A stretch of 64,000 nucleotides of DNA from contig NZ_RYEV01000004.1 in NCBI RefSeq assembly GCF_004138485.1, positions 1 to 64,000 on the forward strand, written 5' to 3'. Numbering within the stretch: position 1 is the first letter of the stretch; each line of letters opens with the position of its first letter. The notes below the pieces were generated by a model that saw only the letters and a list, made by a program, of their open reading frames with translations, ran no database searches and had not been told where the DNA came from. A program made the position numbers and the translations under genes. Positions 1-9,405 of this stretch are shown here, piece after piece. This DNA comes from Peristeroidobacter soli (GTDB taxonomy: Bacteria; Pseudomonadota; Gammaproteobacteria; Steroidobacterales; Steroidobacteraceae).

Positions 1-104
1 CGGGCTCGGTGGGATGAGCCTGTGCGACAGGCTCGGACGGATCGACTCTGGACATCGGCGGGCCACTCCTCGGCGCCGGCGGCGCCTCGAAAAGCGCTCC
101 GCCA

Positions 105-200
105 GGTGGTCCCCAACCGAGGAAATCCGGTGGTCCCGAACTCAGGAAATCAGGTGGTCCCCAACCCAGGAAACTGGGTGGGTCTCAACGGAGGAAATCG
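105..200. repeat. Four tandem 24-bp direct repeats at the IS256 breakpoint
   Basis: Four contiguous 24-bp units start at 105, 129, 153 and 177. All follow the pattern GGTGGTCCC-AA--GAGGAAAT- with a few substitutions, and the fourth is the most diverged. Translated forward they give an eight-residue period of the type VVPNxGNx. The IS256 transposase reading frame runs into the array and ends at its second unit, so the array lies at the junction where that element was cut. Arrays of 20-25-bp repeats occur at the ends of some elements, for example the IS21 family, so this may be the end of another element lying to the left. That origin is inferred. No gene was recognised in bases 1-104. Confidence 0.75.
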
Positions 201-1415
201 TGCAGCCAGCTTCCACTCGCGCGCTGATCGTACCTTGCCATCGTTGATATTGCGAAGGGCCAGCCAGAGCAACTTGATTGCGGCCTCATCGCTGGGGAAG
301 TGGCCGCGGTTCTTGATGATCTTGCGCAACTGCATATGCAGGCTCTCGATCATGTTGGTGGTGTAAACGATCCGGCGCACTTCCGGCGGGAAGGCAAAGA
401 ACGGGATGACGTGCTCCCAGGCTCGGCGCCAGGACTGCACGATCGTTGGGTATTTCTGGCCCCAACCGCCGCTGGCAAAGTCCTCCAGCGCCTCGTGAGC
501 GGCCTCCAGGGTTGCCGCTGCGTAGATCGGGCGCAGCGCTGCCGCGATGGCCTTTCGTTCTTTCCAGCTCGCGTAGTCGAGGCTGCTGCGGATCAGATGC
601 ACGATGCACGTCTGGACGGTGGTCTGTGGGAACGCGGTGGCGATCGCATCCGCCAGGCCCTTGAGCCCATCGACCACGGCGATGAGGATGTCATTGACGC
701 CGCGTCTGCGCAGCTCGTTGAAGACCTTCAGCCAGAACTTCGCCCCTTCGGTCTGCTCGATCCAGATACCCAGCACGTCGCGGGTGCCGTCGGGCAGCAC
801 CGCCAGCGCCAAGTAGACGGCCTTGTTGCGCACGACCGCGTCGTCGCGGATCTTCACGCGCAGTGCATCGAAGAACACGACCGGATACATCGGCTCGAGC
901 GGCCGGCTCTGCCAGGCAACGACCTCGGTCATCACCTCGTCGGTGACCTTGCTGATGAAGTCCGGCGAGACCTCGGTGCCGTACATCTCCAGCAGATAGC
1001 CTTGGATCTCCCGCACCGTCATGCCACGGGCGTACATCGCGATGACTTTCTGGTCGAAGCCAGTGAAGCGACGTTCGTGCTTGCCGACGATCAACGGCTC
1101 GTAGCTGCCTTCCCGATCGCGCGGCACCTCGATATCGACAGGGCCATCATCGGTGAGCACGGTCTTGCCGCTGGTGCCGTTGCGCTGGTTGGTCTGCCCG
1201 GGCGGCTTAGGTTCGCCATGCTTGTAGCCCAGATGCGAGGTCATCTCCGCGCTCATCGCGCGCTCGATAATGGCTTTCTTCAAGGCTCGGTAGATCGACT
1301 CGAACTCACCCTGGGTGATCGGACCGGGGATCAGCTGATCCAACAATTCCTTGGGAATCTTCGGCTCAGCGCTCTGCGCCTCGGTCGGGGCGTTGGACTT
1401 CTTCTTTCTCGGCAT
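150..1415 (-). CDS. IS256-family (mutator-type) transposase, C-terminus replaced
   Basis: A DDE transposase of the IS256 family, which moves its element by copy-out/paste-in. The 421-residue product has the family landmarks: an early AEMTSHLGY segment, the catalytic region around VVFFDALRVKIRD, the VVDGLKGL motif and the late YTTNMIESLHMQLRK motif holding the catalytic Glu. The family normally ends with about 15-20 further residues after the EWKLA segment. Here the frame leaves the family pattern at that point and runs into the 24-bp repeats before stopping at 150. The last ~20 codons are therefore foreign. The catalytic residues are kept, but the left terminal inverted repeat is missing, so the element is probably immobile. 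The ATG at 1415 fits the usual N-terminus. Confidence 0.9.
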   Translation of the reverse strand: MPRKKKSNAPTEAQSAEPKIPKELLDQLIPGPITQGEFESIYRALKKAIIERAMSAEMTSHLGYKHGEPKPPGQTNQRNGTSGKTVLTDDGPVDIEVPRDREGSYEPLIVGKHERRFTGFDQKVIAMYARGMTVREIQGYLLEMYGTEVSPDFISKVTDEVMTEVVAWQSRPLEPMYPVVFFDALRVKIRDDAVVRNKAVYLALAVLPDGTRDVLGIWIEQTEGAKFWLKVFNELRRRGVNDILIAVVDGLKGLADAIATAFPQTTVQTCIVHLIRSSLDYASWKERKAIAAALRPIYAAATLEAAHEALEDFASGGWGQKYPTIVQSWRRAWEHVIPFFAFPPEVRRIVYTTNMIESLHMQLRKIIKNRGHFPSDEAAIKLLWLALRNINDGKVRSAREWKLAARFPPLRPTQFPGLGTT

Positions 1416-1468
1416 ATCGACTCCTATAGGTCATGATATGCCTCGAACACAAAAATTCAGACAGGTCC
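201..1468 (-). mobile_element. Truncated IS256-family insertion sequence
   Basis: The right terminus is recognisable at about 1441-1468: read on the minus strand it begins GGACCTGTCTGAATTTTTGT, typical of IS256-family inverted repeats. A matching inverted copy is not found near the other end, where family homology stops at about 201 against the 24-bp repeats. The element therefore keeps one end and most of the transposase. The sequence beyond 1468 is an interrupted coding tail, so this insertion probably split an older gene. Confidence 0.75.
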
Positions 1469-1550
1469 GCCGCAGATTTTGCAGCGGCTGGATGCCGCTG
1501 TCGTCCAGGCTGTCGTGGAAAACCGGGTCATCAAAGAAATGACCATCTAA
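1469..1550 (+). pseudogene. 3' tail of a gene cut by the IS256 insertion
   Basis: Directly after the IS terminus an open frame continues for about 26 codons to a TAA at 1548-1550. It reads PQILQRLDAAVVQAVV followed by ENRVIKEMTI, a plausible protein C-terminus. It has no start codon of its own because its upstream part would lie inside or beyond the insertion sequence. The parent family was not recognised. An alternative is a chance open frame, since 26 codons is short. Confidence 0.3.
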
Positions 1551-1586
1551 GCAACGCCAACGGTACGATTCGGTGTTCGGCGTTGC
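1551..1586. terminator. Inverted repeat, possible terminator hairpin
   Basis: GCAACGCC at 1551-1558 pairs with GGCGTTGC at 1579-1586, a perfect 8-bp stem around a 20-base loop. It starts right after the stop codon of the gene tail to its left and also lies downstream of the minus-strand glycosyltransferase, so it could end transcription from either side. There is no clear U-tract and the loop is long, so the role is tentative. Confidence 0.3.
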
Positions 1587-1661
1587 TGTCCGCTCACGTC
1601 AATGCGGCCCAGTCCACCCGCTTACTCCTTAAGTTCGTTCCACCCTGCCGAATCCGCGTGA

Positions 1662-2912
1662 CTATGACTGTCGCGCGTACACCTCGCATTCCAGCGCTCT
1701 CCGAACAAGCACCCTCCACTCTTGAGTTTGCTCACATCGGGCCTTCCTTGTCTCCTGCTCGATATACATGCTCAACTCGCGCAACGTTTTACCGCTTTCG
1801 ATACATTGCTTGATAATCAATGCAGCCGCACGAGGATTAGCCAAATCGATGCGTGGGACGTTTGGAAGGAAAGGCAACCCACTCATTGCAGCATCAGTGG
1901 CAACAAACGGCATGCCGTAAGCGGCGCACTCTGCGAGCTTCAGTTTGGCACCAAATGGGTTGCTTATAGGAGCGACGAATAGATCGTCACTTAGCAGATG
2001 TCGAACGATCCCCTCCCGGCCTGCGTCACCGAGGAACACCACACTGCTCGACCGCCAGTGCGCAGGCACGCAATCATCGGTTGCCCCGACGATACACATC
2101 GTTACCGTGTCGTCCAACTCACTCATTGCAGGCATGAGTCTCGTGCATATCCACTCGATGGCGTATCGGTTCGAAAAGTGCCTGATGTGTCCCACAAACA
2201 ATAGCCGCCGACTTTTGGTATGTTCCCAGCCTCTGCTTTGCTCGCTGAGCAAAGGCGGGAGCACGGCCGTGAGTTGATTTGCAGGACGCATTTTTGGAAT
2301 GTCATTCCGCGTCAGCACTACTATGGCTTGACATCTCCTAACGATTCGCTCGAATTTCCGGCGAAACCTGAATTGCGCGATCCACCTCGACCAACGATAT
2401 GTAGTGAGATCGGATCCCAAGTAAGATAGCAACTGCTTGTGGAATGACACTTCATCGTTGAGCAAGATCAGACACTTGCGTACATTGCTATCGAACACGG
2501 CCGGCAGATGAAAGGCTGCCCAGATGTCGTTAATCATCACTAGATCTGGCTGAACGGTCTCTACGATCGCCTTGAACTCTCGATCGATATGCGACTGCTT
2601 TCGGATCAGCTGCTCACCTATGTGATCCGAGGCTCGCTGAATCGTCCGCTTGACGCCAACCCACCTCTCAGTCCCGGACGTGCCCGCTCCGTTCTCCCGC
2701 CACTGTATGGCAACATGCTCGAACGCGCCCTCGAGTATTGCGTCCGCGTGATCTCTGCTCCTCGATGAAGTCTCACTCGTCACGACCACGAAACGAATGC
2801 CCTCAATTTGGCGCAGCTGAAACAGCAGATGTCGTGCCCAAGCGGCCGCACCATCCTTCCCGCCCAGATCTGCCATTAGAAATATCATCACCGTAGGCCG
2901 TCGCGTCGTCAT
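1662..2912 (-). CDS. GT4-like glycosyltransferase
   Basis: A probable GT-B fold glycosyltransferase that moves an activated sugar onto a cell-surface glycan. The chosen ATG at 2912 has AGGAGC six to seven bases upstream and gives 416 residues; the frame stays open further upstream to 3056, but that extension looks unlike protein. The N-terminal half opens with TVMIFLMADLGGKDGAA, a typical first strand and glycine-rich loop. The C-terminal domain carries RRLLFVGHIRHFSN and GAKLKLAECAAYGMPFVAT, the donor-binding helix with the family's conserved Glu. No signal peptide or membrane segment is seen, so it is probably cytosolic. Acceptor and donor cannot be read from the sequence. It stands alone on this strand, with other glycan genes nearby. 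Confidence 0.75.
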   Translation of the reverse strand: MTTRRPTVMIFLMADLGGKDGAAAWARHLLFQLRQIEGIRFVVVTSETSSRSRDHADAILEGAFEHVAIQWRENGAGTSGTERWVGVKRTIQRASDHIGEQLIRKQSHIDREFKAIVETVQPDLVMINDIWAAFHLPAVFDSNVRKCLILLNDEVSFHKQLLSYLGSDLTTYRWSRWIAQFRFRRKFERIVRRCQAIVVLTRNDIPKMRPANQLTAVLPPLLSEQSRGWEHTKSRRLLFVGHIRHFSNRYAIEWICTRLMPAMSELDDTVTMCIVGATDDCVPAHWRSSSVVFLGDAGREGIVRHLLSDDLFVAPISNPFGAKLKLAECAAYGMPFVATDAAMSGLPFLPNVPRIDLANPRAAALIIKQCIESGKTLRELSMYIEQETRKARCEQTQEWRVLVRRALECEVYARQS

Positions 2913-3276
2913 ACGAAGCTCCTGCTCGTAAGTTCCAAACTCCATTCGCGCCGTCAATTTCTCTGCATCCATCCTTACTCCATCACGCAATCTGAGCAAG
3001 CCGCCGATCTGAGCAATCGGCACCAACTTGAGGCAAAGAGCGGCCTGAAGTTCCAACCGAACGGCCCAGAGCCTCCGAATTCCAGTCGAGACAAAGCCGG
3101 ATCAGCTCGATGCGGGGCGGGATCGAACACCACGATCCCGCGGCTTACGGCGCCGCACAGACTTCGCTCTTACGCGCGCAACTCACCGCTTCCGGCCCAT
3201 TCATCGCCAAAAGGGGGCATCGGAGCAGGCACCGGCGGTCGATCCACTGGGCCGGCAAATCGGCACGGAGACGAAC

Positions 3277-5562
3277 ATGAGCGTTGAAGGTAAGGTCAGG
3301 CAGCAAAGACTCGCTGTATTGGTAGCCACGAGCCTGATCATCATCCCCCTAGCACCGAAGAATGCACCTGCTGGAGTAAAGGGATGTGAGTCAGTCACTT
3401 CATCGAATCTCACCGTTGATCACGGGCATCGCTGGCGACCGCCGTTCGGTCTCGACCTTGTGGGAAGCCCCCTCGTTGCACACGTCGAGATCTCGTCCGA
3501 ACAACCGACATCGGCGAAATACTACTTCACCATTTTTCACGATGACCGCCCACTCAAGCGGCAAGCGCTCGAGCTTTCAGTCAATCCGAGTGACTACGCC
3601 GGATTCAGCAGCTTCCTCGCAGAGGCAAGCCGTGGCAAGCGCTTTGCTCACGTGAGCCTTCCGCCAGCGGCCACTAGTGTAGTACTGGAAAGCCACTGCA
3701 ATGAGCGTACCGAAATTCTACAGCGGCGGGAGATTACGCGCCCGGAGCTTGAAGCTGATGCCGTCGCCCACCCTCTTCACCTCGCCAATCCCGTCGATTT
3801 GGGCACCATATTGCCTCCCTATAAGGAATTACTGATGCGAAACGGCGAAAGCGCCACCGTAGACTTTGCTGCCCTCTCAAACTCGACACACCTGCCGGCC
3901 GCTCGTCTCGTAGCTTGGTTTCAAGGCGACGGGAAAGTGGAGAAGCCGCTCCCATTGCGAAAAGGAAAACGCGTCACGGCCTCACTCACACTCCCCTTGT
4001 CAAGCGAGGCCACCCAAACCACCCTACACATCCGCTTGCTCGACGGAAAGCATCAGCCGCTATTCTCGAAGGAGATCGGCGTGATGATAGCCCACCTTCC
4101 ACGTCAACCTTGGCCCAGCTTCGGTGCGGTGGAAACGAAGCTCCGATACGACGCCCCCATTCCATCCTTTGACCCACAGAATGGATTGCCTCGCCGATCA
4201 ATCTCGTATCAATCCGCCTGGGATGAGCGTCTCAAGGACATCGTCGTGTTCCTGCCAAACGGCTCCCGCTTCGTATTCTGGCGTGGCGCTAGCTATGTTC
4301 CATTCTGGGCTGGGCAGCACAACACCGGAACCCTGTATCAATGGGTCGAGAATTGCAATAAAGAACTGATGGTGCCCCATCCGGATGGCTCTACCGACTG
4401 CCCCGAGCCAATCTTCGACAGTGAATTACGCTACGGCCGCGTACACATTGTCGAATCAAGTGCGTCCCGCGTCCATGTACGCTGGGATTATCAACTCACT
4501 GACATACATTATGAGATTAATGGGGGATCCGCTGTCGAAGACTTTTACTTCTATCCCGACGGATTTGGCACTCGCGTCGTAACGTTCGTCGCTCCAACGG
4601 ATGCCGATCCTCCGCAGCTCTCGGAGTTCATAGTTATTACCCCTCCTTCTGCATACCCACTTGAGGTGTTTCCAAAGTACTCGATCGAGGCGATAGAGTT
4701 GGATTCTGGCCAAAAGGAACGTGTCTCCCTGCCATACTCGAAGACCGAGCCCCGCGATCTCGAGAGTTCTCGTACACAGTTCTCGCAGCTCCCCCTGCTA
4801 GGCACGACTCCGACCTTATACCGAGTCTTCTCCCATAAGGATGATAGATCTTCTGCGATCTACGTACACTTCAATGGGCGAAGCGAACTCCGCGTGCTCG
4901 CTCCTTACATATTTCCACCAATATACGATCGCGGCGAGATCGTTAGTCCTGCGTACTGGGGCAATCACTGGCCAGTGACGCGGGGAAAGTGGACAGGATG
5001 GACAATCAACGATCAGATATCCGCCGGACCAGCGCACAGCAGTCTTGCAGTATGGATCCCAATTGACCCTGACTCAAACAAACTGCGATTTGAAATGGCT
5101 CCGTTGCAACAGAGTCAATGGGAGATGCCTGACTGTGCCGCTCCGCCCCGTCTCTGCAATCTCAACAGATTCGTTTGGATGATTGGAAATACCGATCTGT
5201 CAGATGCAGATGTCATCGAGATGGCGAAGAGCTACTTACATCCTCCGTCCATCACGGTTACCGGAGGGCGACCCGCCGTTCCCGCGTACACTCCTGAGCG
5301 GCGCGCACTGCGTGTGGTCGCCGAATCATCATCGATCACTCTCGACCTCAACTCTCCGCGTGCGATCATCAATCCGACATTTGAGATTGACGACGCCCCA
5401 AGCAAGCTTGCGCTAATCACGCTTGACGGAACGCCTCTCCCCGCGAACGCCTATCAATGGGACGGTTCAATTCTCTGGATCAGGACGCGCATCCAAACAG
5501 GAAAAGGGAAATTCGACATCCAATTTATTGGAGATGTTCGCGACCACTTTCAATCCCCTTGA
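3277..5562 (+). CDS. Large secreted protein of unknown function
   Basis: A 761-residue protein that I do not recognise. The ATG at 3277 has GGAG six bases upstream. Residues 10-32 form a Sec-type signal (RLAVLVATSLIIIPLAP, then a small-residue region), so it is probably exported. The mature part is rich in aromatic residues and beta-strand-like segments, with tracts such as VFLPNGSRFVFWRGASYVPF, DFYFYPDGFGTRVVTF and SPAYWGNHWPVTRGKWTGW. These recall carbohydrate-binding or polysaccharide-active beta-sandwich proteins, but no catalytic motif can be assigned. The last ~100 residues look like a separate Ig-like domain. It lies between two glycosyltransferase genes, which fits a role in cell-surface or extracellular glycan, an inference from context only. 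Confidence 0.7.
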   Translation: MSVEGKVRQQRLAVLVATSLIIIPLAPKNAPAGVKGCESVTSSNLTVDHGHRWRPPFGLDLVGSPLVAHVEISSEQPTSAKYYFTIFHDDRPLKRQALELSVNPSDYAGFSSFLAEASRGKRFAHVSLPPAATSVVLESHCNERTEILQRREITRPELEADAVAHPLHLANPVDLGTILPPYKELLMRNGESATVDFAALSNSTHLPAARLVAWFQGDGKVEKPLPLRKGKRVTASLTLPLSSEATQTTLHIRLLDGKHQPLFSKEIGVMIAHLPRQPWPSFGAVETKLRYDAPIPSFDPQNGLPRRSISYQSAWDERLKDIVVFLPNGSRFVFWRGASYVPFWAGQHNTGTLYQWVENCNKELMVPHPDGSTDCPEPIFDSELRYGRVHIVESSASRVHVRWDYQLTDIHYEINGGSAVEDFYFYPDGFGTRVVTFVAPTDADPPQLSEFIVITPPSAYPLEVFPKYSIEAIELDSGQKERVSLPYSKTEPRDLESSRTQFSQLPLLGTTPTLYRVFSHKDDRSSAIYVHFNGRSELRVLAPYIFPPIYDRGEIVSPAYWGNHWPVTRGKWTGWTINDQISAGPAHSSLAVWIPIDPDSNKLRFEMAPLQQSQWEMPDCAAPPRLCNLNRFVWMIGNTDLSDADVIEMAKSYLHPPSITVTGGRPAVPAYTPERRALRVVAESSSITLDLNSPRAIINPTFEIDDAPSKLALITLDGTPLPANAYQWDGSILWIRTRIQTGKGKFDIQFIGDVRDHFQSP

Positions 5563-5849
5563 CTACCGATAGCTCTTGAACGTCGCGCCGCATTACATTC
5601 CAAAGCATATTCACAAGCTGCGCATTTCGCTGAAGCGGGCCGCTTTGTCCGCCGACAGGCGGCCTAGGCGTTAGAGGCGAGGAGCATTCTGAATTTTTGT
5701 GGCCCTTGGAATGGCTCGATGACTGCGATAACGATGACCGGCGGTTGCGGCTCAAGGCAGAACACGACGCAGGGAACACTCACGCACGCTGCCCCGAGAA
5801 GGGACGTTGTGTCGCGCTCTTCGAACACAGCATCTTGAGTGCCCAGTGC
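5563..5849. other. Convergent intergenic region with a small hairpin
   Basis: This 287-bp gap lies between the 3' ends of two convergent genes. The only structure seen is a short perfect hairpin, CCGCC at 5649-5653 with GGCGG at 5658-5662 around GACA. It sits inside a GGCCGC/GCGGCC pair and could serve as a shared terminator. No coding frame looks genuine. Confidence 0.35.
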
Positions 5850-6881
5850 TTAATGACTCGCCCCCCCCTCGAGCCCATCAACGTATTGGTTCCAAGAGTC
5901 CGGGTGCGTCTTCTTCCATGGCGTGTGCGAGAGTTTGTACCGCTTGCCAACCGATGAGATTAGCAAACCCAGCCAGCGGGCTACCTTACGTGGCGTATGT
6001 CCCACAAGCATCGGAATCACCCTCGATCTAACCGATTGCAGGAGCGGACGAACTGACCGCTTGTACTCCAGCGACGAGTATGCCCCCACCGAACGAAGCG
6101 CTAAGAGATAAGTGAAATCCTTCCACGGCTCGGGATTTGAGAAGCTGATCTTTGTCGCTTCGGAAATAGGAAGCGACCAAATCAGCCATGGCAACTTTAT
6201 GTACCAAACTAAAAAGCCGTCTCTAGCGTGCGTCTGCGCGTTGCCGAGGCGCAAGCTCATCAGTACCGACGATATTGCATATGCCCCCTGAGGCAAAGGC
6301 TGCTGAAATATTACCCCCATATGAATGAACCTGGAACCATAGTAGGCCTTCCGATCTCTCTCGAGCCATACGCTTCGCTTGATGACGACACAGCAGATGC
6401 AGATCAGGCAACGACCCAGATCGGCAAATAATCCATCCATGTCTCCGGCAGAATATACTTTGTCAGAGTCCATCATGAAGAAGTTGGGAACGTGAACTTT
6501 CGTCATAGTGAAATCGCGGTGCTCACCATTTACTAGCACCAAGCTAAAGTCGTCCTGAAGCACTCTGAGAACCGTATTCAATGCGCCTGTTTTGAGGAGA
6601 TCATCATCGGAAAATAGCCAGCAATACTCACCGCGCGAGAGTTCCACCGCGCGGTCAAAATCCTGATCTATACCATTGTTTTCAGCCTGCCTGATGTAAC
6701 GCAATCGTTCAAACCTGCGTCTCCGCGCTGCGACAACTTGAGCAGTGTCATCGGTAGACGCACCATCAAGAACGACGATCTCGCAATCGCTCGTTGCTTG
6801 ATTGATTATGCTATCCAGAGTATCTCCAATGAACGATCCGCGATTCATCGTTGCAATACATATGGACAGTTTTATGCTCAT
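5850..6881 (-). CDS. GT2-family (GT-A fold) glycosyltransferase
   Basis: A family 2 glycosyltransferase of 343 residues, probably adding a sugar to a surface glycan precursor at the cytosolic face of the inner membrane. It opens with KLSICIATMNRGSFIGDTL, the first Rossmann-like strand and nucleotide-binding loop. The second signature, CEIVVLDGASTDDT, is at about residues 33-46. The metal-binding DxD-type motif is FSDDD at residues 90-94. The C-terminal ~130 residues are basic and poorly conserved, as expected for the acceptor side. No membrane helices are evident. Donor and acceptor are unknown. It converges on the large secreted protein gene, with the MATE exporter gene upstream on the same strand but more than 350 bp away. 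Confidence 0.85.
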   Translation of the reverse strand: MSIKLSICIATMNRGSFIGDTLDSIINQATSDCEIVVLDGASTDDTAQVVAARRRRFERLRYIRQAENNGIDQDFDRAVELSRGEYCWLFSDDDLLKTGALNTVLRVLQDDFSLVLVNGEHRDFTMTKVHVPNFFMMDSDKVYSAGDMDGLFADLGRCLICICCVVIKRSVWLERDRKAYYGSRFIHMGVIFQQPLPQGAYAISSVLMSLRLGNAQTHARDGFLVWYIKLPWLIWSLPISEATKISFSNPEPWKDFTYLLALRSVGAYSSLEYKRSVRPLLQSVRSRVIPMLVGHTPRKVARWLGLLISSVGKRYKLSHTPWKKTHPDSWNQYVDGLEGGASH

Positions 6882-7253
6882 ATTCAGACAGCCCTCTCGG
6901 CTCGCTCGAACAACGTTAGAACGGCCCCAGTTTCACTCGAACGCCGTCGTGCCAGAATCAACCCAGTTCGTCCTGGCTCGATCGTGAAATCCAGAGACTC
7001 TTTGAGGACAGCAGGACCAGCAAACCTGTTAACGGCTGCACGAAGCAGCCATTCGCGCGAGTGCGCGCCCGGAGTTCCTGCTCCTTCTCAATCGGCTCAG
7101 TCTGACCGTCACCGATCAGCTGGCTCAAGATCGCGCTATTCCCTCAGGACATGAGCCACTGCAGACGCTTCAGCCATCCTGATAAGTGTCAGCGGATGGA
7201 ATATTCTCGATCACCGTCCCTCGTGGGCAAGGCGTACAGTCTGCCGCAGTACC
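6882..7253. other. Intergenic region, nothing recognised
   Basis: 372 bp between the glycosyltransferase start and the MATE stop. Frames crossing it have no family features. It should hold the glycosyltransferase promoter, but no convincing -35/-10 pair was picked out. Confidence 0.4.
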
Positions 7254-8651
7254 CTATGCCGTCAGGCTTAGCCGCACGCCAGACCTCATGAGCCGCCAGG
7301 CGCCGTACCTGTAGTTGAGGATCGCCAGCACCGCTCCCACCGCGGATGACATCGAGATGCTCCACCAAATTGCATCCGCTTGCCAGTAATCGACGAGTGT
7401 CGATGCGATACCTATTCTAAGAACAATCACTGTCCCCATGTCTATCAGCATCGGCATGACAACGGATCCGGATGCTCGTGCAACGCCCAACAGGACGATT
7501 GAGACCGCGGAGAAAGCGAATGACCAGGCCACGACGGCGTTGATCTGAACTGCAACCACCGCCGCCGCTGAATCCAACGGTAGGAATGCTTGATATACCG
7601 AGCTTCCAGCAAAATAGAGAACCAGCACCATCAAGGAGGTGAACGTGACGGCATAAATTAGGCCGACATAGGCTATCGAGCGGATCCGCAGCCAATTTCC
7701 GGCGCCAACGCACTGGGCCACCATCGCAGTCACCGCAACGCCAACGGAAGTTGCCGGCATCACCAAATAGCTCCACGTTTGGCTGGCCGCCCCAAATGCG
7801 GCGGTCATTTCCACACCAAAGCGGTTCACGAGAGCGACTAGCATGCCGCTGCTCAGTAGGACCAGAAGCACCGGCACGCCCATCGGAATCCCCATGCTTA
7901 GCACCCTTTTAGCGATGCGTAAATTCGGCCACAGCATTGGAAGATCTCGTTTTCGAATACAGAGAACGGTGTTCCATCTATATGCAAAAACCATAAGCAC
8001 CGTTGCGCCGACCGTTTGTGCAATTCCGGAGGCAACTGCGCCCCCTACAATCCCCAATGATGGAATTGGACCTATACCGAAGATGAATATCGGATTCAAA
8101 GCGATATCAAGACCTACCGAGAGCATTAGAAAGTACAACGGTGTCTTTGCATCCCCAATGCTGCGCATAGTAGATACTATCAACGCGAAAAAGCAGGTGC
8201 TCGGAAGCGATACTAACAGTGCCTTCAGGTATGGCATTGCTAATGGAAGAGCCTCTAAAGGTGCGCCCATCATCATCAATATTTGTTCTGCAAGCCAAAA
8301 ACTGCAGATCGCGAGTAGCACGGAAAGTAAAGCGATCATCGACGCCCCGGTGCCTACGACTCGTCGCACTTCCGAGACATCGCCAGCTCCCAGGTACTGA
8401 CCGACAACAATGGCCGCCGCCGCTACGAGCCCGTAGACAACGCCGGCGAGGACACCCACGACGGTGTTTGCTACGACCACTGCCGCGAGCGCCGCCTCTC
8501 CTAGGTACTTTCCTATCCAGATTGCGTTCACCACACCGTTGAGTGAGAGAAGCGCGTTTGCGCATAATGTCGGTACTGCCAAACGAAGCATCGCTTCGCT
8601 AACGCTGCCTTCGGCCAGGATGGATTGATTCATACCGCTGGATGCGAACAT
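7254..8651 (-). CDS. MATE-family multidrug/metabolite exporter
   Basis: An inner-membrane exporter of the multi-antimicrobial extrusion (MATE/NorM) family, which couples Na+ or H+ entry to efflux of cationic compounds. The 465-residue product has about twelve hydrophobic segments in two related halves. Family features include an early PTLCANALLSLNGVVNAIWIG stretch, the GQYLGAGD segment near residue 86 and the second-half equivalent VAQCVGAGN. Length is normal for the family. The start may be the ATG at 8651 or the in-frame ATG at 8633 (MNQSILAEGS). No regulator or partner adjoins it, and substrate cannot be predicted. It might export a product of the neighbouring glycan or redox genes, but nothing in the sequence ties it to them. 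Confidence 0.9.
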   Translation of the reverse strand: MFASSGMNQSILAEGSVSEAMLRLAVPTLCANALLSLNGVVNAIWIGKYLGEAALAAVVVANTVVGVLAGVVYGLVAAAAIVVGQYLGAGDVSEVRRVVGTGASMIALLSVLLAICSFWLAEQILMMMGAPLEALPLAMPYLKALLVSLPSTCFFALIVSTMRSIGDAKTPLYFLMLSVGLDIALNPIFIFGIGPIPSLGIVGGAVASGIAQTVGATVLMVFAYRWNTVLCIRKRDLPMLWPNLRIAKRVLSMGIPMGVPVLLVLLSSGMLVALVNRFGVEMTAAFGAASQTWSYLVMPATSVGVAVTAMVAQCVGAGNWLRIRSIAYVGLIYAVTFTSLMVLVLYFAGSSVYQAFLPLDSAAAVVAVQINAVVAWSFAFSAVSIVLLGVARASGSVVMPMLIDMGTVIVLRIGIASTLVDYWQADAIWWSISMSSAVGAVLAILNYRYGAWRLMRSGVRLSLTA

Positions 8652-9405
8652 CCCTTCACCCTAAGCGTCCGCTCACAGGCCGGCGCTGTCTTCAACGCTA
8701 GATTCATGTCGGAAAGAACATGAATCCATCCCGCCATACAAGCCTCATCAGTTAATTATGTGCTCACCTCCCACACTGAAGCGCGATGCAGCCCTGCGCG
8801 CGCACGAGGCTCCTTCAGCCCGCAGTAAGCACCGGTCGACGACGCAATGATCCGCCGCGCGCAGTGTCAGACCGAGACAATCGTCAATATCCGAGGTGTA
8901 CAACCACGCGCTCGGCAATCCAACCGTCCCTCCATACGCTCGGGTGTGGCCCCAGCAAGCGCGCATTTGGACGTCGCGACGTTGGCACCCTGGGTCGCAC
9001 GTGCCCACACAGCTCCATTTGACACGATGATCGTGCAGTAAATCTGCGCCACGCGAGGCGCCACTTCCCGGATCGTTGGGCTCATCCATCACCTTCGACC
9101 GGTCTGTCTGTTGAATAGCTCAGCAGAAGCCTCAGCCACGGATCAGAACCTGCAGCGGGGGCTCCGCGAATCTATCGGTCCGTCATCTCAAGATGCCGCC
9201 CCTATTGCAGTCTCCCGTCATGCTTCGCCTTCCGCCCAATGGTGGTCGATGACTTGCAGAGCGCCAAACGCGCCGGTCAAGACGCGGCTGATCATGGATC
9301 GGTGCGCCCAGAGCCCGGGTACAGACTCAATCCTTCTAAGTTGCCCCGCTTGCAACGCGGCGCGGTGAGCGGATCGTACTTACCTTGCTCTTCGGAGAGA
9401 TCTGC
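8652..9405. other. 754-bp region without a recognisable gene
   Basis: Both strands hold several short overlapping open frames of 60-115 codons in high-GC sequence, none with family motifs, good ribosome sites or convincing composition. The stretch could be a decayed gene. It should contain the promoter for the Gfo/Idh/MocA gene on the right and the MATE gene on the left, which are divergent. Confidence 0.4.

Noticed and set aside
105-200. The 24-bp repeat array as a CRISPR
   Set aside because: Units are contiguous without spacers and are not conserved enough.
300-1436. A 378-codon plus-strand frame opposite the IS256 transposase
   Set aside because: It is the antisense shadow of a well-recognised transposase in GC-rich sequence and carries no family motif.
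8748-9092. A 114-codon minus-strand frame in the MATE-MocA gap
   Set aside because: Cys- and Arg-rich composition, no ribosome site, no family features.
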